Assembly (NCBI RefSeq): GCF_007859655.1
Contig: NZ_CP042304.1
Span: 2,418,001-2,482,000 of the forward strand
Source of the DNA: Devosia ginsengisoli
Lineage (GTDB): Bacteria; Pseudomonadota; Alphaproteobacteria; Rhizobiales; Devosiaceae
DNA: 64,000 nt
Direction of reading: 5' to 3'
In this document: piece after piece, positions 7,970-15,990 of the stretch
How positions within the stretch are numbered: position 1 is the stretch's first letter
Layout: every line of letters begins with the position of its first letter
Translations under genes and position numbers: made by a program
Notes under the pieces: generated by a model
What the model saw: the letters and a program-made list of their open reading frames with translations, nothing else
The model's database searches: none
Told to the model about the DNA's origin: nothing

Positions 7970-9006
7970 TCCGCTTCCGGCTCCTCGAAGAGGCTCTGCT
8001 GCAGGCCGACAAAGCCCTGCGGCACGACCTTGCCCAGATGCTGGAAGGCGGCGCCGGTCAGCATGCGCCCGCGCGGGGTACGCTGGATAAAGCCCTGCTG
8101 GATCAGATAGGGCTCGACGATTTCCTCGATGGCGTCGCGCGGTTCGCTCAGTGCCGCAGCAATGGTTTCGATGCCGACAGGACCACCATTGTAGAAATCG
8201 GCAATGGTGGTGAGATAGCGCCGATCGAGCTGGTCGAGCCCGCGCGCATCGACATCGAGCCGCAACAGCGCCTTGTCGGCAATGGCACGGGTGATTTCGC
8301 CCGAGCCATCCACCAGCGCGAAATCGGTCACCCGGCGCAGCAGGCGCCCGGCAATACGGGGCGTGCCGCGGGAACGGCGGGCGATTTCCATCGCCCCATC
8401 GGGCGCCATCGGCATGCCGAGCAGCCGCGCGCCGCGCGTCACGATTTGCACCAGTTCCTCGGGCGTATAGAAATTGAGCCGCACCGGAATGCCGAACCGG
8501 TCGCGCAGGGGCGTGGTAAGCAGACCCGCGCGCGTGGTGGCGCCGACCAGGGTGAACTTGGCAAGGTCGATCCGCACCGAACGGGCAGCCGGCCCCTCGC
8601 CGATGATGAGATCGAGCTGGAAATCCTCCATCGCCGGATAGAGCACTTCCTCGATCGCCGGATTGAGCCGATGGATTTCGTCGATGAACAGCACATCGCG
8701 CTCTTCGAGATTGGTCAGCAGCGCCGCGAGATCACCCGCCTTGGCGATGACCGGACCGGACGTGGCGCGGAAACCGACGCCCAGCTCGCGCGAAATGATC
8801 TGCGCCAGCGTGGTCTTTCCCAGGCCCGGCGGACCGACGAACAGCACATGATCAAGCGCCGTGCCGCGCTTCTTGGCCGCTTCGATGAACACTTCGAGAT
8901 TGGCCCGCGCAGCCGCCTGCCCGACGAATTCGGCAAAGCCGGACGGGCGCAGAGAGACGTCAAGCGGATCGTCGCGGCCGGCGGCGGGAGAGGTGAGATC
9001 GGTCAC
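7966..9006 (-). CDS. ruvB: Holliday junction branch-migration helicase RuvB
   Basis: RuvB is the hexameric AAA+ motor that drives branch migration with RuvA. The 346-residue product has Walker A GPPGLGKT (58-65), Walker B LFIDEIH, sensor [18 protein letters not shown], and the C-terminal winged helix that ends near TPRGRMLT. Length is normal. It starts with GTG inside the stop of the small upstream gene (GTGA overlap). The normal partner ruvA is one gene away. Confidence 0.98.
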   Translation of the reverse strand: MTDLTSPAAGRDDPLDVSLRPSGFAEFVGQAAARANLEVFIEAAKKRGTALDHVLFVGPPGLGKTTLAQIISRELGVGFRATSGPVIAKAGDLAALLTNLEERDVLFIDEIHRLNPAIEEVLYPAMEDFQLDLIIGEGPAARSVRIDLAKFTLVGATTRAGLLTTPLRDRFGIPVRLNFYTPEELVQIVTRGARLLGMPMAPDGAMEIARRSRGTPRIAGRLLRRVTDFALVDGSGEITRAIADKALLRLDVDARGLDQLDRRYLTTIADFYNGGPVGIETIAAALSEPRDAIEEIVEPYLIQQGFIQRTPRGRMLTGAAFQHLGKVVPQGFVGLQQSLFEEPEAE

Positions 9007-9341
9007 GCGAGCATCCGAGCTGCAATCAGGGTCAGTGCAAAAAGCAGCTTCGCTTCCCGCTCATGATCAGTGAAGCCCCCGAACCCGTCGATCGGTCCAT
9101 CATAGATCTCTTCTCCGCCAGCATCTGGATAAATCACTTGCATACCCCCGTGACGAGCTTTGATGTAGCCGGATAACTCATCTAACTTCAAAACCTCGTA
9201 CTGCTCTGGAACCGAAGGCGCGGTCAGCTTTAGCGTTAGGCCAAGGCGCTCCGCAGCTTCGAGCACCAGTTCAGGTGTGGCAGGTGGCTTTGGCCTCGCC
9301 AGGCCTAATTTCTCAATCTGCTCGACAAAAGACGTCATCAT
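9003..9341 (-). CDS. Unknown small protein inserted between ruvA and ruvB
   Basis: About 112 residues with no recognised domain, starting at ATG 9341 or one or two codons either side. It has an N-terminal helical stretch, a central region with [15 protein letters not shown] and [19 protein letters not shown], and a hydrophobic C-terminal helix ([13 protein letters not shown]). The DNA is visibly less GC-rich than ruvA and ruvB. It overlaps ruvB by four bases, so it has been absorbed into the operon. Coding potential is supported by this coupling and by full-length continuity. Function unknown; probably horizontally acquired. Confidence 0.7.
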   Translation of the reverse strand: MMTSFVEQIEKLGLARPKPPATPELVLEAAERLGLTLKLTAPSVPEQYEVLKLDELSGYIKARHGGMQVIYPDAGGEEIYDGPIDGFGGFTDHEREAKLLFALTLIAARMLA

Positions 9342-9390
9342 GTTCACCAGAGAGGTTCCACAAACGCTCCAAATGAGCGTTCAACGAGCC

Positions 9391-10008
9391 TCAATTGCTC
9401 AACTCCCTAAGCCCCAGCCGGATCAGCTTTTCCGTCGGCACGCCATCCCCCTCCCGCGCCACGATCCGCGCCAGTGCCGCCGACGCTTGCGCGCTGGAAT
9501 AGCCGAGATTGGTGAGCGCCGAGACGGCGTCGGCAATAGCAGACGGAGCGACGCCTTCGCCCAAAGCCGCCTGCAGGCCGAGCGTGCCGGCGTCGATACC
9601 CGGGCCGGTGGGCGCCTTGCCCTTGAGTTCGGTGACGAGGCGCACGGCGAGCTTGGGGCCGACGCCATTGGCGCGGCCGACCATTGCCTTGTCCTGCAGG
9701 GCCACCGCGCTGGAGAGTTCGGCCGGCGACAGCACAGAAAGAATGGACAGCGCCACGCGGGCGCCGACACCCTGCACCGTCATCAGCAGGTTGAACCAGC
9801 CCTTCTCGCCTTCGCTGGCAAAGCCATAGAGCCGGATCATATCCTCGCGGACAATGGTCTCGATGAAGACCACCGCCGCCTCGCCGACGCGCGGCAAGGC
9901 CTGCAATGTCCGGCTTGAGCAGAAGGCCTCGTAACAGACGCCGCCGCAATCGATCAGCACGAAATCATCGCCGAAGCTGTCGACCAGCCCCTTGAGCTTG
10001 CCGATCAT
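9391..10008 (-). CDS. ruvA: Holliday junction DNA-binding protein RuvA
   Basis: RuvA binds four-way junctions and recruits RuvB. The 205-residue product begins [30 protein letters not shown] (here GGVCYEA), contains the helix-hairpin-helix segments [14 protein letters not shown] and [17 protein letters not shown], and a C-terminal domain III that contacts RuvB. It overlaps ruvC by four bases (ATGA) and is followed by a 49-base gap and the unknown gene. Confidence 0.97.
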   Translation of the reverse strand: MIGKLKGLVDSFGDDFVLIDCGGVCYEAFCSSRTLQALPRVGEAAVVFIETIVREDMIRLYGFASEGEKGWFNLLMTVQGVGARVALSILSVLSPAELSSAVALQDKAMVGRANGVGPKLAVRLVTELKGKAPTGPGIDAGTLGLQAALGEGVAPSAIADAVSALTNLGYSSAQASAALARIVAREGDGVPTEKLIRLGLRELSN

Positions 10009-10511
10009 GCCAGCGCCCTCAGCCGCTGATTGGATACCCGGTGATGGGCATGGCAGATAGCGATGGCCAGCGCATCGGCGGCGTCTGCTCCCTTGAAATC
10101 AGCCGCCGGCAGCAATGTCTTGACCATGAGCTGGATCTGTCCCTTGTCGGCATGCCCGGTGCCCACCACCGATTTCTTGACCAGGTTGGCGGCATATTCG
10201 GCAACCGGCAGGCCGCGCGCCGCCGGCGTCAGCAGCGCCACGCCGCGCGCCTGCCCCAGGATCAGCGCCGAACGCGCCCCGGCATTGACGAAGGTTTCTT
10301 CCACCGCCGCCTCCTCGGGCGCGAAACGATCGAGCACCTCGCCCAGCCCTGTGAATAACAAAGCAAGACGTTCGGCCAGCGAACCGTCGACATCAGGCGT
10401 CACCGTGCCTGACGCAACGAAGGTCAGCCGGTTGCCCAGTGTCTCGATGATCCCCCAGCCGCAGCGGCGCAGGCCGGGGTCGATTCCGATGATTCGGGTG
10501 GCAGCACTCAT
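10005..10511 (-). CDS. ruvC: Holliday junction resolvase RuvC
   Basis: RuvC cuts Holliday junctions symmetrically. Starting at ATG 10511, with AAGGA upstream, gives 168 residues beginning with [15 protein letters not shown], which contains the first catalytic Asp, followed by the [11 protein letters not shown] segment and the C-terminal catalytic [14 protein letters not shown] longer start at 10613 has no support. First gene of the ruvC-ruvA-X-ruvB-nudix-ybgC series. Confidence 0.97.
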   Translation of the reverse strand: MSAATRIIGIDPGLRRCGWGIIETLGNRLTFVASGTVTPDVDGSLAERLALLFTGLGEVLDRFAPEEAAVEETFVNAGARSALILGQARGVALLTPAARGLPVAEYAANLVKKSVVGTGHADKGQIQLMVKTLLPAADFKGADAADALAIAICHAHHRVSNQRLRALA

Positions 10512-10675
10512 GGCCCAATCCTTAACAACGCAGGGCCAGCCTACCAAGGCCAATGTGAACAAATAGGCAACAGGGCCGGTGGAAAACCTTATAGTCGATA
10601 AAATTCTACCCATCGCGCAAACACCATCTTCAAGCCGCGCCCCTAGTTTCCGCCACGGGAATGCAGGGGCAAAGC
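10512..10675. promoter_or_regulatory. Divergent promoter region, ruvC and diguanylate cyclase
   Basis: A 164-base space between ruvC (minus) and the first diguanylate cyclase gene (plus). It is locally AT-rich near 10590-10615 (TTATAGTCGATAAAATTC), a likely promoter core. No gene seen. Confidence 0.4.
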
Positions 10676-11429
10676 ATGACGGAACTCGGCCGGAACCTAC
10701 CGAAGCGCGCGTGGCTGCGCATTTATCGCGTCACGGGGGGCAATCACCCTCATCTCGGTAGTGCTGTCGGTAATCCTGACCAACATGATCATGGAAACCT
10801 TCTCGGCCGGGATAAACGTGCAGGGACTGGCGGTTTCGATCCTCATGCCGCTGACTTTGGGCGGACCGATGACCTGGTTTCTGGTGCTGAAACACCAGCA
10901 GCTGCGCCACGCCAACGACCAGCTCAAGCATCTGGCGAGCACCGACTGGCTGACCGACTGCCTCAACCGCGGCGCCTTTACCGGCGCGGTCAGCCGCCAT
11001 CTCGACCGCTGCGCACCCAGGGATCCCGGCGGCGCATTGCTGATCGTGGATGCCGACGACTTCAAGAGCGTCAACGACCGCTTCGGCCATGATGCCGGCG
11101 ACGAGGCCCTGCAGCTGATCGCCTGCGCCATCCGCAAGGCAGTGCGCGATAACGATCTGGTGGGCCGTCTGGGCGGGGAGGAATTCGGTGTTTTCCTCGC
11201 CGAAGCCAATGTGGCGACTGCCGACCAAGTGGCTGAGAGCATTCGCCACGCGATCTCCGTTCTCGTTTTCGCCCCCGGCGACACACCCTGCCCGCTTTCG
11301 GTCAGTATCGGCGGGGCTACCTATGCCCCTGGCGCAACCTTTGCCGAACTCTATCGCCTTGCCGACCAACATCTCTACGAAGCCAAGAATACGGGCCGCG
11401 ATCGCGTCGCCATGATGCAGGCCGCCTGA
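10676..11429 (+). CDS. Membrane-anchored diguanylate cyclase (GGDEF), apparent frameshift
   Basis: GGDEF enzymes make cyclic di-GMP from two GTP. The C-terminal catalytic domain is intact ([35 protein letters not shown], signature GGEEF) and has an RxxD inhibitory site (RDND) five residues before GGEEF. The N-terminus [21 protein letters not shown] starts at ATG 10676 behind AGGGG, but the membrane segment ([15 protein letters not shown]...) is in the next frame. Removing one G from the six-G run at 10735-10740 joins them into 250 residues with two membrane helices, like the paralogue just downstream. Confidence 0.88.
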
Positions 11430-11535
11430 CTATGGAGACGCCGACCGCCTGATTGTTTCGTTCATTGCCACGGCACCCGCGCCGCCCTGCCCGATGCAGG
11501 GTGGCGAGCCCGCCATTTCAAACCGAGAGTATGCA

Positions 11536-12318
11536 ATGATGCCGTCCAAGACTTTGACTGCCCTGCAAAGCTGGTCCAGCGTCGGTCGCTGGACACTGTT
11601 TGGCACGATGGCCTGCGTCCTGGTCTCGGTGGGATTCAACGCCTTGATGTTCGGCAACATGGGACCCGAGGCCCTGCGCCGATCCGTCATCAGCGCCATC
11701 GTGCTGCCCATCCTGCTGGGCGTGCCGCTATTCTTCTATATGAGCATGCGGGTGCGCGGGCTTGCCATCACCAATCTGCGGCTTGGCCTGGTTGCCCGCA
11801 CCGACAGCCTGACCGCCTGTCTCAATCGCGGGGCCTTCACCGGCAAGGTGAGCACGCTGCTGGCCCAGCGCGGACGCGACACCAATGGCGCCCTGCTGAT
11901 GATCGACGCCGACAATTTCAAGGCGATCAACGACCTGTTCGGCCATGATGCCGGCGACGAGGCCCTGACCATCATCGCCCGTTCCATCCGCACTACCTTG
12001 CGGGCCGGAGACCTGGTGGGCCGCATGGGCGGCGAGGAATTCGGCGTCTATCTGCCTGATGTCGACCAGCGCGGCACCGAAGCCGTGGCCGAGCGCATCC
12101 GCCGCTCGGTCAACCTGGCGGTCTTCGCGCCAGATGGCAAACAGCGCCCGCTCTCGGTCAGCATCGGTGGAGTGGCCTTCGAGGGATCGGCCAGTTTTTC
12201 CGAGCTGTTCCGCATTGCCGACCAGCGCCTCTACGGCGCCAAGCAGACCGGCCGCAACCGCGTCGCCGTGGTGCATGTGGCCGACCATCCGGCCATCGGC
12301 CTCAAGCGCAGCGCGTGA
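11536..12318 (+). CDS. Membrane-anchored diguanylate cyclase (GGDEF), second copy
   Basis: A 260-residue paralogue of the preceding gene, probably from tandem duplication. It has two N-terminal membrane helices (about 25-48 and 58-78), then a GGDEF domain with [21 protein letters not shown], active-site GGEEF and an RxxD inhibitory site (RAGD). The ATG at 11536 is behind GAGAG. It lies 106 bases after the first copy on the same strand. No PAS or other sensory domain is visible, so the membrane segment is the only candidate input module. Confidence 0.93.
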   Translation: MMPSKTLTALQSWSSVGRWTLFGTMACVLVSVGFNALMFGNMGPEALRRSVISAIVLPILLGVPLFFYMSMRVRGLAITNLRLGLVARTDSLTACLNRGAFTGKVSTLLAQRGRDTNGALLMIDADNFKAINDLFGHDAGDEALTIIARSIRTTLRAGDLVGRMGGEEFGVYLPDVDQRGTEAVAERIRRSVNLAVFAPDGKQRPLSVSIGGVAFEGSASFSELFRIADQRLYGAKQTGRNRVAVVHVADHPAIGLKRSA

Positions 12319-12374
12319 AAAAGGCGGCGCCGTCAGGCACCGCCTGCAACAATCAGTAGACCACATCCTGGGCC

Positions 12375-12463
12375 TGTCGAAGCCTCATCCTGAGCCTGTC
12401 GAAGGACGAGATCGTGACACCATCCAGTCACGCCCCCATGGTTCGACAAGCTCACCACGAGGA
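12375..12463. repeat. Dispersed intergenic repeat, family A
   Basis: Contains CCTCATCCTGAGCCTGTCGA followed by AGGACGAG, and then GGTTCGACAAGCTCACCACG. Both motifs recur in rearranged or inverted form at 44545-44631 and 47811-47938. It lies between convergent genes (second GGDEF gene and yebC), so it may also form a transcript-ending hairpin. Confidence 0.7.
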
Positions 12464-12474
12464 CGACTGAACGA

Positions 12475-13221
12475 CTAGGCTTCCAGCTTGGCCGCGTCTT
12501 CGTCGCTCATCTCGAAGTTCGAATAGACGTTCTGCACGTCATCGTCTTCCTCGAGCGTATTGATCAGCTTCATCAGCGTCGCGCCCTTTTCGGCGTCGAT
12601 CGGGGTATTGGTCTGCGGCTTCCAGATCGCCTTGACCGATTCGGCTTCGCCCAGAGCCTTTTCCAGCGCCGCGGCCACATCCACCATCGCTTCGAAGCTG
12701 GTGGTGATGTAGTGGCCCTCTTCGTCGCTCTCGACATCGTCGGCGCCGGCCTCAATGGCGGCTTCCATCACGGCATCTTCCGAGCCGGCGCTCAGCGGAT
12801 AGGTGATCTCGCCGACCTTGTCGAACATGAAGCCGACCGAATTGGTTTCACCCATCGCGCCACCATTCTTGGAGAAGTAGGAGCGGACATTGGAGGCGGT
12901 GCGGTTGCGGTTGTCGGTCAGCGTCTCGACGATGAGGGCGACGCCGCCGGGGCCGTAGCCCTCGTAGCGGATTTCATCGTAATTATCGCCGTCAGAGCCG
13001 ATCGCCTTCTTGATGGCGCGGTCGATATTGTCCTTGGGCATGGACTGGGCGCGGGCATTGACCACAGCCAGGCGCAGGCGCGCATTGAAGGCCGGGTCGG
13101 GCATGCCCAGCTTGGCGGCGACGGTGATTTCACGCGCCAGCTTGGAGAAAATCTTGGAGCGCACCGCGTCGGACTTGCCTTTGCGGTGCATGATGTTTTT
13201 GGCGTGTGAATGGCCGGCCAT
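12475..13221 (-). CDS. yebC: YebC/PmpR family protein
   Basis: A 248-residue member of the YebC family, described as transcriptional regulators and, more recently, as ribosome-associated factors for difficult peptide stretches. The start [19 protein letters not shown], the [14 protein letters not shown] segment and [20 protein letters not shown] are family hallmarks. The acidic C-terminus is normal. YebC commonly sits just upstream of ruvC; here the two diguanylate cyclase genes, on the opposite strand, lie between them. Confidence 0.96.
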   Translation of the reverse strand: MAGHSHAKNIMHRKGKSDAVRSKIFSKLAREITVAAKLGMPDPAFNARLRLAVVNARAQSMPKDNIDRAIKKAIGSDGDNYDEIRYEGYGPGGVALIVETLTDNRNRTASNVRSYFSKNGGAMGETNSVGFMFDKVGEITYPLSAGSEDAVMEAAIEAGADDVESDEEGHYITTSFEAMVDVAAALEKALGEAESVKAIWKPQTNTPIDAEKGATLMKLINTLEEDDDVQNVYSNFEMSDEDAAKLEA

Positions 13222-13295
13222 CGGTCACTCCCCTCGAATAGGAAAAGCTGGTTTGGTGGCGCGTTATAGGCAAGCGCAACCCGATTGTGAAGCGC

Positions 13296-13673
13296 CTAGC
13301 GCTCGAGCGGGGTGAGCGTGATGCGGGACGCCTGGTCCGCCAGACGGTCGGCAAGCGCGTTGGCATCGGCCTCGGTCAGGGCGCCGCTGATAACCACCAC
13401 GCCATCCATGATCGGTGTCTGCACGACCGGGGAGGTCAGCAATTCGCCATCCACCCGCAACTCGATGACGTCGCCGATATGCTCCAGTGTGAGCTTGGCG
13501 AACGCCTTCCGTGCCTCGGGCGTCAGCACGATTTCAACAGTCGGCAGGGCGGTGAAGGGATCGCGGCTTGCCGTGGCTGTTTCGACGGCCAGCAGGATAT
13601 CGGCCGCCAGGGCGGATGGGACAAGCAGCAGCATCGACATGACCGCGCCTGCCAGCGCGCGCCTGCTAGCCAT
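13296..13673 (-). CDS. Secreted protein with SecD-head-like domain
   Basis: A 125-residue product with a signal peptide (MASRRALAGAVMSMLLLVPSA) and a small alpha/beta domain (VEIVLTPEARKAFAKLTLEHIGDVIELRVDGELL ... VISGALTEADANALADRL). This resembles the periplasmic P1-head subdomain of SecD, found alone in many proteobacteria. Its function there is unknown. The ATG at 13673 overlaps the end of the metallophosphoesterase gene by eight bases, so the two are translated together. Confidence 0.75.
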   Translation of the reverse strand: MASRRALAGAVMSMLLLVPSALAADILLAVETATASRDPFTALPTVEIVLTPEARKAFAKLTLEHIGDVIELRVDGELLTSPVVQTPIMDGVVVISGALTEADANALADRLADQASRITLTPLER

Positions 13674-14490
13674 CGCCGAAATCCGGCTCGGCCTGGGCCA
13701 GCGAGCCGCCGATGCGAAGCGGCAGCACCTTGAGGGCAAGTCCGGTGCGCGGATCGGTCTCCACAGCCACGCCGCACAATGTCGCTTCGCCCTCGGCCGG
13801 GGTGAAGCGGCCATTGGGAATGCCGGTGAGGAAGCGGTTGAGCGGCTCGTCGCTTTCGGTGCCGATGATGGAGTCGAAATCACCGCACATGCCGGCATCG
13901 GCCATCAGCGCCGTGCCGCCGCGTAGCACGCGGTGATCGGCAGTCGGAATATGGGTATGCGTGCCCACGACAAGGCTGACCTTGCCATCGAGAAACACAC
14001 CCATGGCCTGGATTTCCGAAGTCGCCTCGGTGTGGAAATCCACGATTATGGCATCGGCCTGCTCGCCCAGTGGACAGGCGGCCACCGCCGCCTCGACGGC
14101 GCGGAACGGATCGTCGATGGGCGGCATGAACACCCGGCCCTGCGCATTGATGACCAGCACGCGGTGGCCATTGCGCCCTTCGACGAACATGGCGCCGCGC
14201 CCCGGCGTACCGGGTGGCATGTTGATGGGGCGGATCAACGTGGTTTCGCGCTCGATATAGCTCAGCGCCTCGCGCTGGTCGAAGGCGTGGTCACCCAGCG
14301 TCACGATATCGGCGCCGGCATTGCGGATGGCGTTGAAATGCGGCTCAGTCAGCCCCTTGCCGTGGCTGGCATTCTCGCCATTGACCACCACGAAATCAAA
14401 GCGATGGCGCTCGATAAGACCCGGCAGGCGTTCGTTGACGGCATCGCGCCCGGCGCGGCCCATGACATCGCCCAGAAACAGAAACCTCAT
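13666..14490 (-). CDS. YmdB-type metallophosphoesterase (TIGR00282 family)
   Basis: A 274-residue calcineurin-like phosphoesterase. Metal-binding motifs are visible: FLGDVMGRAGRD at the N-terminus, VVNGENASHG, TLGDHAFDQ, VDFHTEATSE, and VVGTHTHIPTAD with the paired histidines. Characterised members cleave cyclic mononucleotides (YmdB). It overlaps the fau stop by four bases (ATGA), giving a fau-ymdB-SecD-head chain. Confidence 0.92.
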   Translation of the reverse strand: MRFLFLGDVMGRAGRDAVNERLPGLIERHRFDFVVVNGENASHGKGLTEPHFNAIRNAGADIVTLGDHAFDQREALSYIERETTLIRPINMPPGTPGRGAMFVEGRNGHRVLVINAQGRVFMPPIDDPFRAVEAAVAACPLGEQADAIIVDFHTEATSEIQAMGVFLDGKVSLVVGTHTHIPTADHRVLRGGTALMADAGMCGDFDSIIGTESDEPLNRFLTGIPNGRFTPAEGEATLCGVAVETDPRTGLALKVLPLRIGGSLAQAEPDFGDG

Positions 14491-15074
14491 GCGTCAGCGC
14501 CGAAATGGCGCACACCGGTCTCGGTGACGATGGCGTCGAGCGGCACATCATGCGGCTCGCGCGGAATACTCTCGAGCTCCTGGGCAGCGAAGGCCAGGCC
14601 GATCAGCTTCGGTTTCTTGGTCATGGAGGCCAGTGTCCGGTCATAATAGCCGCCACCATAGCCCAGCCGCGTGCCCGTGCCGTCAAAGCCGAGCAGTGGC
14701 ATGATGACGATATCGGGCTCGGCCTTGGGCGCCAGTTCGGACGGGGCCAGCGTGCCGAAGCCCGATTCATAGAGCGAGGCGCCCTGCTCCCAGATGCGCA
14801 GGTCGAGCGGCTGCTCGGGCCCGAGCACCACAGGCAGGACCACGGTCTGGTTGCTGTCCATCAGCTTGACCAGGATGGGTTGGCAATCGAGCTCGTCGCG
14901 GATGCGCCAATAGGCGGCGACCACGTCGCTCGCCTGCAGCGCAATGCCGTCGAAGAAATGGCGGGCAGCGGCCTTGGCTGCCTCGGCGCGCTCTTCATGA
15001 TCGAGCAAGGCCCGCGCCGCCCTGGCCCTCATCCGCAACGCTGCCTTGGCTTCCTCGATCATCTCGTCAACCAT
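14487..15074 (-). CDS. fau: 5-formyltetrahydrofolate cyclo-ligase
   Basis: A 195-residue enzyme that converts 5-formyl-THF to 5,10-methenyl-THF using ATP. The family motif PLLGFDGTGTRLGYGGGYYDRTL (about 130-152) carries the ATP and substrate residues, and an N-terminal basic Arg-rich region is normal. It lies directly downstream of the 6S RNA gene, the same arrangement as ssrS-ygfA in many proteobacteria; the two are probably co-transcribed. Confidence 0.95.
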   Translation of the reverse strand: MVDEMIEEAKAALRMRARAARALLDHEERAEAAKAAARHFFDGIALQASDVVAAYWRIRDELDCQPILVKLMDSNQTVVLPVVLGPEQPLDLRIWEQGASLYESGFGTLAPSELAPKAEPDIVIMPLLGFDGTGTRLGYGGGYYDRTLASMTKKPKLIGLAFAAQELESIPREPHDVPLDAIVTETGVRHFGADA

Positions 15075-15105
15075 GGGGCGTACGCAACCTGCTCAAAACA
15101 ATAGG

Positions 15106-15256
15106 TGCCGCCCTGGCCGTGGGATATGCGATCCCGGGAACCTACTTTACGCAGGTGGGCGCCGTTTGTCCGAGCCCACGGGCCCGGTCAGGGACAGCTC
15201 CCTTAGGATCGATAAGGCCCCGGGGATATTGGTATCCATCACGCACCGGGCAGCAG
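15106..15256 (-). ncRNA. ssrS: 6S RNA
   Basis: 6S RNA sequesters housekeeping RNA polymerase in stationary phase. On the minus strand this ~150-base stretch has a closing stem GCTGCCC (15248-15254) / GGGCGGC (15107-15113), internal paired segments that include GGGCCCGTGGGCTCGG and CGCCCACCTGCG followed by AGTAGGTTCCCGGGATCG, and no reading frame. These are the features I know for alphaproteobacterial 6S RNAs. Position just upstream of fau is the classic location. Ends are approximate. Confidence 0.85.
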
Positions 15257-15296
15257 CCAAGATATAGGCGCTTTGGCCGGCGGTGCAAAGGGTGCG

Positions 15297-15584
15297 TTAG
15301 AGGAGATCGAACCAGTCCTGGTTTTGGTGGAATATGCGCTGAATAACGATGCCGCCTTCGACCGTCTGATAGACCAGAAGATGGGCGCCAAAATACCTTA
15401 CACGCAGCGGGATCGAGCTCCCGGTGCGCTCCGGAGACGCCAGCGGGTGATCGGCCGCAAACTGGGCGGCATTCAGCATGAACGCAAAATACCGCTCGGC
15501 GGCGCGCGGACCAAACTGGTCCAAGCTCGATTGATAGAGTGCGTCAGCATCATTGAGAGCCTGCTCCGAGAAGCGATAGCCCAT
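15297..15584 (-). CDS. ParE/RelE-family toxin
   Basis: A 95-residue type II toxin of the RelE/ParE superfamily, with the pattern YRFSEQALNDADALYQSSLDQFG, HPLASPERTGSSIPLRVRYF and the C-terminal IVIQRIFHQNQDW. The target, gyrase or ribosome-bound mRNA, cannot be told, but the paired antitoxin is ParD-like. It follows that antitoxin with a one-base stop/start overlap (TGATG). Downstream lies the 6S RNA gene on the same strand. Confidence 0.88.
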   Translation of the reverse strand: MGYRFSEQALNDADALYQSSLDQFGPRAAERYFAFMLNAAQFAADHPLASPERTGSSIPLRVRYFGAHLLVYQTVEGGIVIQRIFHQNQDWFDLL

Positions 15585-15841
15585 CAGGCAGCATCCGGCT
15601 TATCGATACCCGCCTTGCGGCGGACCCTGTCAAAGATTTCTTCCGGTGTGAGAGGACTGACACCGCTATCTATGCCCTCCTGCACCAGCCGCTCGAATTC
15701 CGCTTTCTTGGCCGCCCGCTCCTGATCCCGGCGCACGAGGTCGCGGACATAGTCGCTGGCATTGCCGTAGCGACCGGTCTGGACCTGGTCTTCCACCCAC
15801 TGTTTCATCTTGTCGGGCAGGGAAACATTCATCGTGGCCAT
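15584..15841 (-). CDS. ParD-family antitoxin
   Basis: An 85-residue ribbon-helix-helix antitoxin: MATMNVSLPDKMKQWVEDQVQTGRYGNASDYVRDLVRRDQ is the ParD DNA-binding half, and the acidic C-terminal half (PLTPEEIFDRVRRK) should wrap the toxin. Start at ATG 15841 with a nearby GGAG. Such antitoxins repress their own promoter. The likely promoter is the AT-rich piece at 15868-15895, with TTTGGCAAACTTTGCCAA, a palindrome that may be the operator. Confidence 0.9.
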   Translation of the reverse strand: MATMNVSLPDKMKQWVEDQVQTGRYGNASDYVRDLVRRDQERAAKKAEFERLVQEGIDSGVSPLTPEEIFDRVRRKAGIDKPDAA

Positions 15842-15879
15842 GGCGGGTCTCCTTCTCGGTCCCCTTGACTATAGGTATT

Positions 15880-15897
15880 TTGGCAAACTTTGCCAAC
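15880..15897. promoter_or_regulatory. Palindrome TTGGCAAA-CTTTGCCAA, candidate ParD operator
   Basis: An almost perfect palindrome (TTTGGCAAACTTTGCCAA, 15880-15897) 39 bases upstream of the parD start. Ribbon-helix-helix antitoxins bind short palindromes of this kind to autoregulate. Inferred from position only. Confidence 0.5.
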
Positions 15898-15902
15898 AAT
15901 TC

Positions 15903-15920
15903 GCGTCATCGGCCCGTCAT
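15903..15920 (+). promoter_or_regulatory. Candidate Pho box upstream of phoX
   Basis: Two seven-base direct repeats, GCGTCAT (15903-15909) and CCGTCAT (15914-15920), are spaced by four bases, giving the 11-base period of PhoB sites (CTGTCAT-N4-CTGTCAT). A TAGGCT hexamer follows 10 bases later, where a -10 box would be. The match to phosphate-starvation control of a phosphatase is good, but neither half is perfect. Confidence 0.6.
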
Positions 15921-15990
15921 CGCCCCTGCCTAGGCTGGAACCGTTCCAAGGAGAACGACGCCATCCATTGCTGTTGAAGGGGCAATCCAG

